From a virus, in IMG/VR virus record IMGVR_UViG_3300033141_003411, positions 1 to 35,892 of that record: a stretch of DNA of 35,892 nucleotides, one strand, 5' to 3'. Under the pieces are notes generated by a model that was not told the origin of the DNA, did not search any database, and saw nothing but the letters and a program-made list of their open reading frames with translations. Below are positions 13,730-19,701 of the stretch, in pieces; the stretch's first letter is position 1; every line of letters starts with the position of its first letter. A program made the position numbers and the translations under genes.

Positions 13730-13951
13730 TTAACATTCGTCTTCAGTATAACCTCTTGCCAACAGTTCTTTTCTTAACGCTTTAATGTTTTCAGCTTTGG
13801 CCGGTATCGAATTTTTCATTACATGTTTATAATTCGCCGCCCCGTGTTGTCCAACGTGTGCATAAGACAAGCAATTTCCTTGCATATCTGCTGTGGTATC
13901 CGGCCATAGAGCAATAGTTTCGCCGTCAAACTCTCGATATATACAATTCAT
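13730..13951 (-). CDS. Hypothetical protein (73 residues)
   Basis: The product is MNCIYREFDGETIALWPDTT, then GNCLSYAHVGQHGAANYKHVM and a helical end ALRKELLARGYTEDEC. The pattern (FDG..IALWPD..A......C.SY.HVGQHG.A.Y) recurs in phage proteins of unknown function. The SD is TAAGGGAATCAGCT-ATG. Confidence 0.6.
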   Translation of the reverse strand: MNCIYREFDGETIALWPDTTADMQGNCLSYAHVGQHGAANYKHVMKNSIPAKAENIKALRKELLARGYTEDEC

Positions 13952-13988
13952 AGCTGATTCCCTTACTGTTTTATCACTTGCAATTCAA

Positions 13989-14129
13989 TCAAGACTCTGA
14001 CAAACAAACGTGTTTATCCCGACATTCTGATTTATCCCGACATTCTGAGCAACTTATTATATCATTGACATAATTGGGATTTTCAAGATACCACTTACAC
14101 TCTTTTTCATTTTTAGGCTTCAGTATCAT
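13989..14129 (-). CDS. Small Cys-containing protein with an 18-bp internal duplication
   Basis: The 46-residue paralogue of 13293-13415 is MILKPKNEKECKWYLENPNY, then ISCSECRDKSECRDKHVCL. The hexapeptide SECRDK is present twice in a row where the paralogue has one copy, caused by a perfect 18-base tandem duplication. The SD is AGGAGATTAAA-ATG. Confidence 0.6.
   Translation of the reverse strand: MILKPKNEKECKWYLENPNYVNDIISCSECRDKSECRDKHVCLSES
14013..14048. repeat. Perfect 18-bp tandem duplication
   Basis: TTTATCCCGACATTCTGA occurs at 14013-14030 and again at 14031-14048 without any mismatch. It is in frame and adds six residues to the small protein at 13989-14129. Confidence 0.95.
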
Positions 14130-14170
14130 TTTAATCTCCTATCTTATACCACTTTTGTAATTTTTCTTTT

Positions 14171-14437
14171 TTATGCGTAATAAAACCCATCTTCATTATT
14201 ATATCGGTGCAGCACTCGGTCTATATACTGAACATCAATTGGCGAGTCTCCCAAAGGCTCGTCAATCAAACCTTGCACTTCTGCGAAAGATACTGCTAAA
14301 TCCTGCCCCCACACATGCTGCACTAAATACCACGAGGCATTATCAATTATTTTTAACTCTTCTTCATTAAACCTATCCGGCCCACAAGACAGACTTACTA
14401 AGTCATTCGGCACATCGTTATTATGCTGGTCTTTCAT
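14171..14437 (-). CDS. Hypothetical acidic protein (88 residues)
   Basis: ATG 14437 has AAGGGGGTTGGCA upstream; the longer ORF uses a TTG two codons earlier. The product is MKDQHNNDVPNDLVSLSCG, then EEELKIIDNASWYLVQHVWG and an acidic C-terminus. It is conserved-looking but has no recognised function. Confidence 0.55.
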   Translation of the reverse strand: MKDQHNNDVPNDLVSLSCGPDRFNEEELKIIDNASWYLVQHVWGQDLAVSFAEVQGLIDEPLGDSPIDVQYIDRVLHRYNNEDGFYYA

Positions 14438-14455
14438 TGCCAACCCCCTTAACCT

Positions 14456-14914
14456 TTATTGGCTGTTTTCTACCAAAACTTTACAGGTTTTTGTTATTTG
14501 ATACTTCTCATCCTGTATTTTATAGTTTTTTGCAAGGGTTTCGGCTGTTTGCACAATACGAACAGCAAGTCGCCGAAAAGCTCTTAAAACATCAACAGGG
14601 ACTTCTGCTTTTTCTATATTTCGTCCTGGTTGTACATACACTCGCCCATTTTCACTCCTGCCACCACGATATAAAACAAGATAATCACCGCTCCGACCAT
14701 TAAAACCAGCTTGCCATTGATAATCATGCTCATCGTTAAAACACCAGATAAGATGGTCTATCTCTTGCCAAAACTCGTCAACCTCTAACAACTCATAAAC
14801 TTTGTTCTGCAATTTATTGTCTATAACATTATAGACTTTCAAATTATACGCAGGTGCTGTGGATTCATTCCAACTGTTCATTGTGTAATATCGAATTCGT
14901 CTTAAAGTTTTCAT
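14456..14914 (-). CDS. Conserved hypothetical phage protein downstream of a structured leader
   Basis: ATG 14914 has the SD GAGAGGATTAAGATT; an in-frame GTG in the leader is not preferred. The 152-residue product has RRIRYYTMNSWNESTAPAYNLKVYNVI, then FWQEIDHLIWCFNDEHDYQWQAGFNGRSGDYLVLYRGG and a helical C-terminus. This 'STAPAYNLK...FNGRSGxYLVLY' protein recurs in unrelated phages and plasmids without known function. Its 223-base structured leader suggests regulated expression. Confidence 0.65.
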   Translation of the reverse strand: MKTLRRIRYYTMNSWNESTAPAYNLKVYNVIDNKLQNKVYELLEVDEFWQEIDHLIWCFNDEHDYQWQAGFNGRSGDYLVLYRGGRSENGRVYVQPGRNIEKAEVPVDVLRAFRRLAVRIVQTAETLAKNYKIQDEKYQITKTCKVLVENSQ

Positions 14915-15137
14915 AATCTTAATCCTCTCAATCTTTGAGTAATTGATATCATAAGCTAAGTCCACGAGATAGGACTAATCAGGACACAGTGTGCAAGCCC
15001 ATTCGGGCACTACTACAAAGCCTTGAAAAGCCCTATCTCACACACTTTATAAAAGAACGATAATGACGGATAGGGCTAAGTTTCTACTTGAAAAGCCCTT
15101 AAGGACGGCACCAAGTCTGTACTTAAAAACCTATCGT
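14915..15137 (-). ncRNA. Attenuator-like structured 5' leader
   Basis: From the P3 start near 15137 to the ATG at 14914 there is no convincing gene. On the minus-strand RNA four segments alternate: GATAGG (15135-15130), AGCCCTATC (15077-15069), GAGATAGGGCT (15039-15029) and CCTATCTC (14973-14966). Segments 2 and 3 pair over 9 bp and segments 3 and 4 over 8 bp, so the two pairings exclude each other. A 13-base direct repeat (plus strand CTTGAAAAGCCCT) is at 15022-15034 and 15087-15099. A GCCC-GAAT-GGGC hairpin is also present. The fold resembles a transcription or translation switch; no known riboswitch class was recognised. Confidence 0.55.
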
Positions 15138-15143
15138 AACTGC

Positions 15144-15172
15144 ATTATACCGTATTTGAAAGAAGAAGTCAA
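15144..15172 (-). promoter_or_regulatory. Promoter P3 upstream of the structured leader
   Basis: The minus strand reads TTGACT (15172-15167), a 17-base spacer ending AAATACGG, and TATAAT (15149-15144). Confidence 0.8.
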
Positions 15173-15192
15173 GAGAAATCTTTTACATTTTA

Positions 15193-15477
15193 TTAAAATG
15201 CTTGTATAATAAATCTTTCAGAGTCAATCGGCAATACTATTGTCATACGCTTGATATCGTCCAAAGTTTCATACTCTTCGCCATAATCTTCTTGAAAATC
15301 CTTTACAGACTTATACTCTGTAAAATCACAGCAAAGCTCGATGACATCCAAATTACCATACCCTATCTCATCAAGGTAGTCATAGAGAACTCCCAAACCT
15401 TCATAGCTAAACTGGTTTTGTCTGTCCATTGTAACAAATGCGTTCCTAAAGTCAGATTTTGTTATTGTTTGATACAT
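15193..15477 (-). CDS. Conserved hypothetical phage protein (94 residues)
   Basis: The product is MYQTITKSDFRNAFVTMDRQ, then FSYEGLGVLYDYLDEIGYGNLDVIELCCDFTEYKSV and a C-terminal VLPIDSERFIIQAF. The 'FSYEGLxxLxDYLE...DVIxLCCxxTEY' block is widely shared by phages and plasmids with unknown function. The SD is TAAGGGGAATTACG-ATG. Confidence 0.7.
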   Translation of the reverse strand: MYQTITKSDFRNAFVTMDRQNQFSYEGLGVLYDYLDEIGYGNLDVIELCCDFTEYKSVKDFQEDYGEEYETLDDIKRMTIVLPIDSERFIIQAF

Positions 15478-15488
15478 CGTAATTCCCC

Positions 15489-15959
15489 TTACATTACTTT
15501 GTCTAAGCTCAAATCACCGGTTATAAAATCCCATCCGGTATGGCCGAGTCGATTTTCGGGCCTGTCCATAAAAAACCCAAACAAACTTGCAACACAATCT
15601 AACTGTGTTTTCGCTTTTTGCAAAACTTTGTGATAATTATTCCCTGTAAAAGTCTGCAAAGTAGCATAAACGCCGTAGTCCAACAGGGCCTCTATGACAG
15701 TACTTTCAGAGTTTCTGCACTCTGGATTAAAGCCACAACAGTCTAAAGCCGCTTTAATCTTATTTTGTGCAGCTTGTGGACTTACAGCTAAAATGCTAAC
15801 CTGATATTTGTGATTGCCTAATTCTGGAGCTAACTCATCCATATTCACAAAATCCAGCACAAGCCAGTAATCCCAATCTCCATTGTTTAACTTTTTGCTG
15901 ATAAACTTGCCACTATCCTCTTGCCAATCCATAACACCACATAAAAGTCGAGTTCTCAT
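15489..15959 (-). CDS. Conserved hypothetical phage protein (156 residues)
   Basis: ATG 15959 follows the repeated leader TTAAGAGGATTGATT; an upstream ORF extension lies in non-coding leader and a TM peptide gene. The product is MRTRLLCGVMDWQEDSGKFI, then GDWDYWLVLDFVNMDEL, VSILAVSPQAAQ, EALLDYGVYATL, and a strongly conserved-looking end FGFFMDRPENRLGHTGWDFITGDL. This family is frequent in phages that also carry the two preceding genes. No function is known. Confidence 0.7.
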   Translation of the reverse strand: MRTRLLCGVMDWQEDSGKFISKKLNNGDWDYWLVLDFVNMDELAPELGNHKYQVSILAVSPQAAQNKIKAALDCCGFNPECRNSESTVIEALLDYGVYATLQTFTGNNYHKVLQKAKTQLDCVASLFGFFMDRPENRLGHTGWDFITGDLSLDKVM

Positions 15960-16030
15960 AATCAATCCTCTTAATCTTGAGTAGTAACTTTCATAATTTC
16001 GCAGTGTAAATAAAACTCTCTTAACTGCGA

Positions 16031-16117
16031 CTATATCAGACTTATTACATAGTAAGTAAGCAACCATGCACTTATTGTAAGTAATAAGCTAACTGCAAAA
16101 GTGTAGCCGTTGTTCAC
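16031..16117 (-). CDS. 28-residue membrane peptide, GTG start
   Basis: GTG 16117 has TTAGGGGTTTTGCA upstream, a strong SD. The peptide is VNNGYTFAVSLLLTISAWLL followed by YYVISLI, one transmembrane helix. It partly overlaps the leader of the next gene. Such peptides can be toxins, membrane regulators or lysis modifiers; nothing here decides. Confidence 0.45.
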   Translation of the reverse strand: MNNGYTFAVSLLLTISAWLLTYYVISLI

Positions 16118-16176
16118 TGCAAAACCCCTAATTTTAATTTTATTTTAAGAGTTTTTGTCTTTGCTTACATAGCCTT

Positions 16177-16263
16177 TTAACATAGTGCAAGGTAAGCAAA
16201 ACCTGCAATTACAAAAATCTCGTACCACTCGCTACCAATTAGATTTGTCAGTAAGGTTTTCAC
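16177..16263 (-). CDS. 28-residue membrane peptide, GTG start
   Basis: GTG 16263 has AGAGGACGCAATT upstream. The peptide is VKTLLTNLIGSEWYEIFVIA followed by GFAYLALC, a single hydrophobic helix. It overlaps the 3' end of the basic protein gene at 16232-16369 in another frame. Confidence 0.45.
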   Translation of the reverse strand: MKTLLTNLIGSEWYEIFVIAGFAYLALC

Positions 16264-16369
16264 AATTGCGTCCTCTTTCTTTATTTTTATAATAATCATT
16301 GTACGCCTGGTCGTGTTCACGTAATTGACGTAGCGTTAATTTACGCCTATTTTTTAACCACCTGTTCAT
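16232..16369 (-). CDS. Small basic protein (45 residues)
   Basis: ATG 16369 has AAAGGGGTTGACA upstream. The product is MNRWLKNRRKLTLRQLREHD followed by QAYNDYYKNKERGRNC. It is highly basic and helical and could bind nucleic acid. No family is recognised. Confidence 0.5.
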   Translation of the reverse strand: MNRWLKNRRKLTLRQLREHDQAYNDYYKNKERGRNCENLTDKSNW

Positions 16370-16466
16370 TGTCAACCCCTTTATTAAACACCGTCATCAA
16401 ACCCCTTAACCGAGCACTGAAACGGATAACTATGTGGCTCTACGTAACAGTGCAAGGTTGAAAAGT

Positions 16467-16601
16467 TTATTTTCTGCCCATAAGTCTATCTAACCACTCT
16501 TGCTCAACTATCTCACGCTCGCTTTTTGACAATTCAGCACAAGACTTGCCATATAGCTCTCGTGAAATATCCTCTTGTGCAATAATCTCAATTGTACTCA
16601 T
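16467..16601 (-). CDS. Small acidic protein (44 residues)
   Basis: ATG 16601 has ATTAGGAGATTGATT upstream. The product is MSTIEIIAQEDISRELYGKS followed by CAELSKSEREIVEQEWLDRL. It is helical with no recognised family. The longer ORF start at 16664 overlaps the TM peptide gene and is not preferred. Confidence 0.55.
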   Translation of the reverse strand: MSTIEIIAQEDISRELYGKSCAELSKSEREIVEQEWLDRLMGRK

Positions 16602-16603
16602 AA

Positions 16604-16684
16604 TCAATCTCCTAATATCGCAGCGATTACGCCGCTTATTACCATTATCGCCGTCAACACACACATCATTTGTAAATCATTCAT
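16604..16684 (-). CDS. 26-residue membrane peptide
   Basis: ATG 16684 has GAGGGTTAAA upstream and is the first gene of promoter P4. The peptide is MNDLQMMCVLTAIMVISGVI followed by AAILGD, a single transmembrane helix. Its stop precedes the next ATG by two bases. Confidence 0.5.
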   Translation of the reverse strand: MNDLQMMCVLTAIMVISGVIAAILGD

Positions 16685-16710
16685 TTTAACCCTCTAATCT
16701 AACTATATAA

Positions 16711-16739
16711 AGTATAACATAAATGACAAACAAAGTCAA
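16711..16739 (-). promoter_or_regulatory. Promoter P4
   Basis: The minus strand reads TTGACT (16739-16734), a 17-base spacer ending ATTTATGT, and TATACT (16716-16711). It is the most divergent -10 of the family. A start near 16704 gives a 20-base leader to ATG 16684. Confidence 0.7.
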
Positions 16740-16754
16740 GTAAAAAACTGAGAT

Positions 16755-16946
16755 TTAAGAAAATTCTTTTTTATCTACCGCAGCAGCAAAAATCGTTGAC
16801 ATCTTTTGTAATCTCTTCAAAGCTGCTGTCATCTTAAGATGATAAGCAAGCTGTGTCTGTATTTCATTCAAACGCTGATAATGCCTCAATTGAGATATAG
16901 ACATCTTTGCAAATCTATCTACTGCGAGCAGTTCTTTGTTATCCAT
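16755..16946 (-). CDS. Small helical protein from a probable leaderless mRNA
   Basis: The 63-residue protein is MDNKELLAVDRFAKMSISQL, then RHYQRLNEIQTQLAYHLKM and ALKRLQKMSTIFAAAV. It is strongly helical and amphipathic. ATG 16946 is exactly seven bases after the -10 of P5 and has no SD. It appears to be a single-gene unit, because P4 follows immediately downstream. Confidence 0.6.
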   Translation of the reverse strand: MDNKELLAVDRFAKMSISQLRHYQRLNEIQTQLAYHLKMTAALKRLQKMSTIFAAAVDKKEFS

Positions 16947-16952
16947 ATACGC

Positions 16953-16981
16953 ATTATACCATAATCAACACACAATTGCAA
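16953..16981 (-). promoter_or_regulatory. Promoter P5
   Basis: The minus strand reads TTGCAA (16981-16976), a 17-base spacer ending TGATTATGG, and TATAAT (16958-16953), followed by GCGTAT and the ATG. The -35 is weaker than in its relatives. Confidence 0.75.
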
Positions 16982-17047
16982 GACAATTCTTAAATTGAGT
17001 AGAAGTACTTGATACCCTCAATCGGGAGATTTGTTCTGTTATCGGAC

Positions 17048-17164
17048 GGGGGGGGGGTGTAGGTGGCCCTCGATGTTATAGGACGCTGCCCCCGCGGGTT
17101 AGTAGTCAGCAAAATATATAATATAATTTTTCACATAAATAAAGGTATATAAGTAATATTACTT
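17048..17164. other. Non-coding element with G10 run, GTTATAGGA and a 14-bp palindrome
   Basis: Within the 250-base gap 16982-17232 there is a run of ten G (17048-17057), GTTATAGGA, GC-rich GCCCCCGCGGG, then GGTATATAAGTAATATTACTT containing the perfect palindrome AAGTAATATTACTT (17151-17164). Just after it GCCTCAGA is repeated twice. The ordered set G-run, GTTATAGGA, TATATAAGTA recurs in the divergent region near 23225-23275. A minus-strand frame here is open for about 45 codons but has no start codon. Confidence 0.5.
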
Positions 17165-17232
17165 AAAATGCCTCAGAAGGCCTCAGATTAAATTCTAAGC
17201 GGTTTAATATTCCATTGAAAAATTGTATCCAA

Positions 17233-17484
17233 CTAAGCCGAGTTTGTTGATTCTGGCTTACGCTGGGCAGGCACAAACAACCCACGAGAGACTGCCTGCA
17301 AAACAGTCTTAATAAAATTTAATACAGGATGAGATTTTATCCCAACCGCCTCAATAATACATTTCTTTTTGTTATAAACTCCCAAATATCTTCGGCCACA
17401 GATAGGACAAGGGGATGTAGTTAAACCCTCATCTACCCATCCTGAAACTTTTTCACACTTACAAGTAAATGTTGTACTATTCAT
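17233..17484 (-). CDS. Zinc-binding hypothetical protein (83 residues)
   Basis: ATG 17484 has the local SD form GGGAGATTGAT. The product is MNSTTFTCKCEKVSGWVDEG, then SPCPICGRRYLGVYN and a C-terminal basic part. CKC and CPICG make a zinc knuckle pair. It belongs to a run of genes sharing the leader GGAGA(T/C)TGAT-ATG. Confidence 0.6.
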   Translation of the reverse strand: MNSTTFTCKCEKVSGWVDEGLTTSPCPICGRRYLGVYNKKKCIIEAVGIKSHPVLNFIKTVLQAVSRGLFVPAQRKPESTNSA

Positions 17485-17494
17485 ATCAATCTCC

Positions 17495-17725
17495 CTATAA
17501 TCTTCCCCACTCAAAATCTTTTGAAAACATATCCTTTAAAATGCCTTCATCCACATACCCGTCTTCCCCAAGAGGTGCATCAAAAAAATGCCAATCAAGC
17601 TCTATAAAACACTTATTACAATATAGTTTTGGCACTTTTAAGAGACCTCTATCTAAACTCCAATAAATTAAGTGAGTCTGCTCACATTCAGCACATTTAG
17701 CCACAATTAACTTTCTTGTACCCAC
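17495..17725 (-). CDS. Zinc-binding hypothetical protein, GTG start (76 residues)
   Basis: GTG 17725 has AAAGGAGACTGAT upstream. The product has VAKCAECEQTHLIYWSL, then KLYCNKCFIELDWHFFD and an acidic C-terminus. Two CxxC pairs suggest one zinc site. No family is recognised. Confidence 0.6.
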   Translation of the reverse strand: MGTRKLIVAKCAECEQTHLIYWSLDRGLLKVPKLYCNKCFIELDWHFFDAPLGEDGYVDEGILKDMFSKDFEWGRL

Positions 17726-17776
17726 ATCAGTCTCCTTTAAACAGAATATCAGTAAGTAAAACAGGTATAAGTGGCT

Positions 17777-17950
17777 TTACTTTGGCGTATCTCCAAAAAC
17801 ATCTCTTAATCTCTGAGCATAATCCCTCGCAGTCTTCCAACTTGTATGGTTACTTATCAGTACAAAAGCGTTGGGATAATAATAAGACTTTTCATAATAA
17901 CAAACTACTTTCCAACCTTTTGCTGAATCCATAACTCTAAAATCTCTCAT
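17777..17950 (-). CDS. Hypothetical protein (57 residues)
   Basis: ATG 17950 has AAAGGAGACTGAT upstream; the longer ORF start lies in the upstream gene. The product is MRDFRVMDSAKGWKVVCYYE, then YYPNAFVLISNHTSWKTARDYAQRL. It is soluble with no recognised family. Confidence 0.55.
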   Translation of the reverse strand: MRDFRVMDSAKGWKVVCYYEKSYYYPNAFVLISNHTSWKTARDYAQRLRDVFGDTPK

Positions 17951-17951
17951 A

Positions 17952-18188
17952 TCAGTCTCCTTTATCTGAGACATATTCAAAACAGGTTCCCTCTATAAAA
18001 TTGTAAATTTCAATAACACGGTGAAAGTCCGCAGTATGGACAACCTCATCTATTTGATTTATTATTCGTTGTTCACAAAACCTCTCCCCTAAATGATTTT
18101 CGGCCAATTTAAATTTCCCAGTTACCCTTCTATCGTCTCTTTCAACATCCTTATCTGTATATTCTTTACCACATTCTGAACATCTCAT
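17952..18188 (-). CDS. Zinc-finger-like hypothetical protein (78 residues)
   Basis: ATG 18188 has TAAGGAGATTGAT upstream. The product is MRCSECGKEYTDKDVERDDR, with a CxxC knuckle, followed by HLGERFCEQRIINQIDEVVHTADFHRVIEIYNFIEGTCFEY. A single CxxC plus distal His/Cys may bind one metal ion. Confidence 0.55.
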   Translation of the reverse strand: MRCSECGKEYTDKDVERDDRRVTGKFKLAENHLGERFCEQRIINQIDEVVHTADFHRVIEIYNFIEGTCFEYVSDKGD

Positions 18189-18244
18189 ATCAATCTCCTT
18201 ATTCCAATTTAACCTCAATTTTTATAATAAACCAGTTTCTCATT

Positions 18245-18370
18245 TTAATTTAGCCCAATATTCTTATAGTGGTAAAAATACCGGCCTACAAACAAGAAGG
18301 ACACCTCATCCTCTATAATCAGCGTATATAGAGGAAACTCGTAAATTACTTTACCCCAAGAATCATTCAT
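18245..18370 (-). CDS. Hypothetical protein (41 residues)
   Basis: ATG 18370 overlaps the upstream stop (TGATG). The product is MNDSWGKVIYEFPLYTLIIE followed by DEVSFLFVGRYFYHYKNI. It looks like a small beta-rich protein. No family is recognised. Confidence 0.5.
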   Translation of the reverse strand: MNDSWGKVIYEFPLYTLIIEDEVSFLFVGRYFYHYKNIGLN

Positions 18371-18585
18371 CAGTCTGAGACCTCATACAGCGGATTATTA
18401 CAGCACTTTCCCAAATCACCAATATAACCGGTAGCATGATGACAAGAAACGCAGGTAAACAGCTTTCCATTTCTCCCGTGCATGTGTTCCAGATAACCCA
18501 TTATCTCATTTAGGGCTTCTGCCAATTTCACTTGCCTGGTATAATTATCATCAAGGGAATAAGTATTAAGATTTATTTTTTTCAC
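18370..18585 (-). CDS. Cys-containing hypothetical protein, GTG start (71 residues)
   Basis: GTG 18585 has AAAGGAGACTAAAA upstream; the longer ORF start lies within the upstream gene. The product has VKLAEALNEIMGYLEHMHGRNGKLFTCVSCHHATGYIGDLGKCC. CVSCHH and KCC suggest metal binding. Confidence 0.55.
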   Translation of the reverse strand: MKKINLNTYSLDDNYTRQVKLAEALNEIMGYLEHMHGRNGKLFTCVSCHHATGYIGDLGKCCNNPLYEVSD

Positions 18586-18832
18586 TTTTAGTCTCCTTTT
18601 TAGTTTTCTTTGGCTTGGGCCAAAAATTCTCACAAGCAGGGGCTTTTCCCCCACACCGCATCCCCCTGGTATCCCCGGAATTTAGGCATATATAAAGGTC
18701 CTTGTCTAAATAATAACATTCCCCACAAACAAAAAAACGGTTTAAATACTGATTTAAACAACGTCTTGAAATCTTAGATAGTCTGTTTAAAGCAAAAAAC
18801 AATCTAACTTTCATCTCATCAGACAATTTCAT
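18566..18832 (-). CDS. Cys-rich hypothetical protein with basic tail (88 residues)
   Basis: The product is MKLSDEMKVRLFFALNRLSK, then FFVCGECYYLDKDLYICLNSG, RCGGKAPACENF and a Lys-rich tail (KPKKTKKETKSEKNK). The Cys pairs suggest a zinc site and the tail suggests nucleic-acid contact. The start overlaps the upstream stop as ATGA. Confidence 0.6.
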   Translation of the reverse strand: MKLSDEMKVRLFFALNRLSKISRRCLNQYLNRFFVCGECYYLDKDLYICLNSGDTRGMRCGGKAPACENFWPKPKKTKKETKSEKNKS

Positions 18833-19011
18833 TTAAATCTCCCATAAGCCCATCTACAAAGCTCCAAAAAGGACGCAATTAAAAAAGCAGGAATAGGAAG
18901 CCAAACACCCATTATTGGTATAATTGGTATTGGCTGTAAAAGAATTCCTACCACAACTGCCCAAAAACACTGGTAATACAAAATAAGAAATATGCCTATA
19001 AACGAAGGCAC
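18829..19011 (-). CDS. Small membrane protein, GTG start
   Basis: The 60-residue frame is almost entirely hydrophobic (FIGIFLILYYQCFWAVVVGIL, PIPIIPIMGVWLPIPAFLIA) with a short polar end CRWAYGRFK, predicting two or three membrane helices. GTG 19011 has no good SD. It overlaps the C-terminal part of the ORF at 18854-19309 in another frame. If the slippery site at 19049-19055 is used, or a base is missing, the upstream gene would end at 19020 and this gene would no longer overlap it. Confidence 0.5.
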   Translation of the reverse strand: MPSFIGIFLILYYQCFWAVVVGILLQPIPIIPIMGVWLPIPAFLIASFLELCRWAYGRFK

Positions 19012-19309
19012 TACAAAAATTAACGCAAAGAAAATGGAATTCTATTTCCTTTTTTATGTTCTCAATTCTTTTTTCAATAAATTTTCTTACTTGCGGGACC
19101 CCCCCTGACACTAAAGCAAGACCAATCTCGGTCCTTGTAACCTGAAATCGAGAACTATCATTAAGCCAAACGCTTATTTTTTCAAAATTTTCCCAGTAAT
19201 AATCAGAAGCTCCGTAATCAAACACAATAAAATCAACTAACCTATCTACCTGCTTTCTACTTAAACGTAAAGTTGTTATTCCTGAATGACTTCCAAAGCT
19301 TTCATTCAT
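18854..19309 (-). CDS. Hypothetical protein with a possible frameshift in its 3' part
   Basis: ATG 19309 has TAAGGAGATTGAAG upstream. Residues 1-93 look like a real soluble protein (GITTLRLSRKQVDRLVDFIVFDYG, IEKRIENIKKEIEF). The last 58 residues (CVNFCSAFVYRHISYFVL, then Asn/Cys-rich sequence) are low quality and overlap the membrane gene at 18829-19011. A canonical -1 slippery heptamer A-AAA-AAG lies in frame at 19055-19049; a -1 shift there would stop at 19020. Confidence 0.5.
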   Translation of the reverse strand: MNESFGSHSGITTLRLSRKQVDRLVDFIVFDYGASDYYWENFEKISVWLNDSSRFQVTRTEIGLALVSGGVPQVRKFIEKRIENIKKEIEFHFLCVNFCSAFVYRHISYFVLPVFLGSCGRNSFTANTNYTNNGCLASYSCFFNCVLFGAL

Positions 19310-19571
19310 CTTCAATCTCCTTAATCAATTTATCAGTATTGTCTTTAATCCCGCAAATTTTACACTGGTCATATAAATCAAAATCAAAATTAGTATTATC
19401 CATATATCTGCAATATGATATGTGGTCTTCCCCTTTCTTGGTAAGCCAAATTGCTCGATAATATGGACACGGACGAAAAGACTTGCTTCCCGGTGCTCCT
19501 GAGCCAAAATAACAATATGGCCCTTTTGGAACTCTAAACCAGGCTATAATAAAGAAGAGCATCTCTACCAC
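19302..19571 (-). CDS. Hypothetical protein with N-terminal hydrophobic helix and Cys pairs
   Basis: GTG 19571 is preferred, with AAGGAG nine bases upstream; the longer ORF start overlaps the upstream gene extensively. The product begins with VEMLFFIIAWF, then PYCYFGSGAPGSKSFRPCPYY, HISYCRYMD and DQCKICGIKDN. It may be membrane-anchored with a small metal-binding domain. Its stop overlaps the next gene's ATG region by eight bases. Confidence 0.5.
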   Translation of the reverse strand: MVEMLFFIIAWFRVPKGPYCYFGSGAPGSKSFRPCPYYRAIWLTKKGEDHISYCRYMDNTNFDFDLYDQCKICGIKDNTDKLIKEIEDE

Positions 19572-19701
19572 AAAGAGCATCTCCTTGAGACATTGGTTTT
19601 CCCTTTTCAGAGCGTAATCCAACCAAACAAAGCTCTTTTTTTAAACAATTTAAAGCTAAAGGATTCTTACAAACTATCAAGTATCTGTCAAAATCATTCA
19701 T
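19534..19701 (-). CDS. Small Cys-containing protein (55 residues)
   Basis: ATG 19701 overlaps the upstream stop as ATGA. The product is MNDFDRYLIVCKNPLALNCL, then KKELCLVGLRSEKGKPMSQG and a C-terminal ALLYYSLV. It overlaps the following gene in another frame. No family is recognised. Confidence 0.5.
   Translation of the reverse strand: MNDFDRYLIVCKNPLALNCLKKELCLVGLRSEKGKPMSQGDALCGRDALLYYSLV

Noticed and set aside
13989-14129. CRISPR-like repeat at the 18-bp duplication
   Set aside because: There are only two adjacent copies with no spacer; it is an in-frame tandem duplication in a small gene.
14173-14703. Plus-strand ORFs in the leftward small-gene region
   Set aside because: They are antisense to SD-preceded genes, lack their own SD and show no protein-like pattern.
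14966-14990. Hammerhead-like CTGATTAG in the structured leader
   Set aside because: The core CUGANGA is not matched and no GAAA partner segment or cleavage site is present.
16347-16397. 16-residue ORF starting MTVFNKGVDNE with an AGGGG upstream
   Set aside because: It is too short to support, and its SD also fits the overlapping 45-residue gene context.
16982-17130. Open minus-strand frame ending NLPIEGIKYFYSI across the G10 run
   Set aside because: It has no start codon after the preceding stop and crosses a ten-base homopolymer. Kept only as part of the non-coding element.
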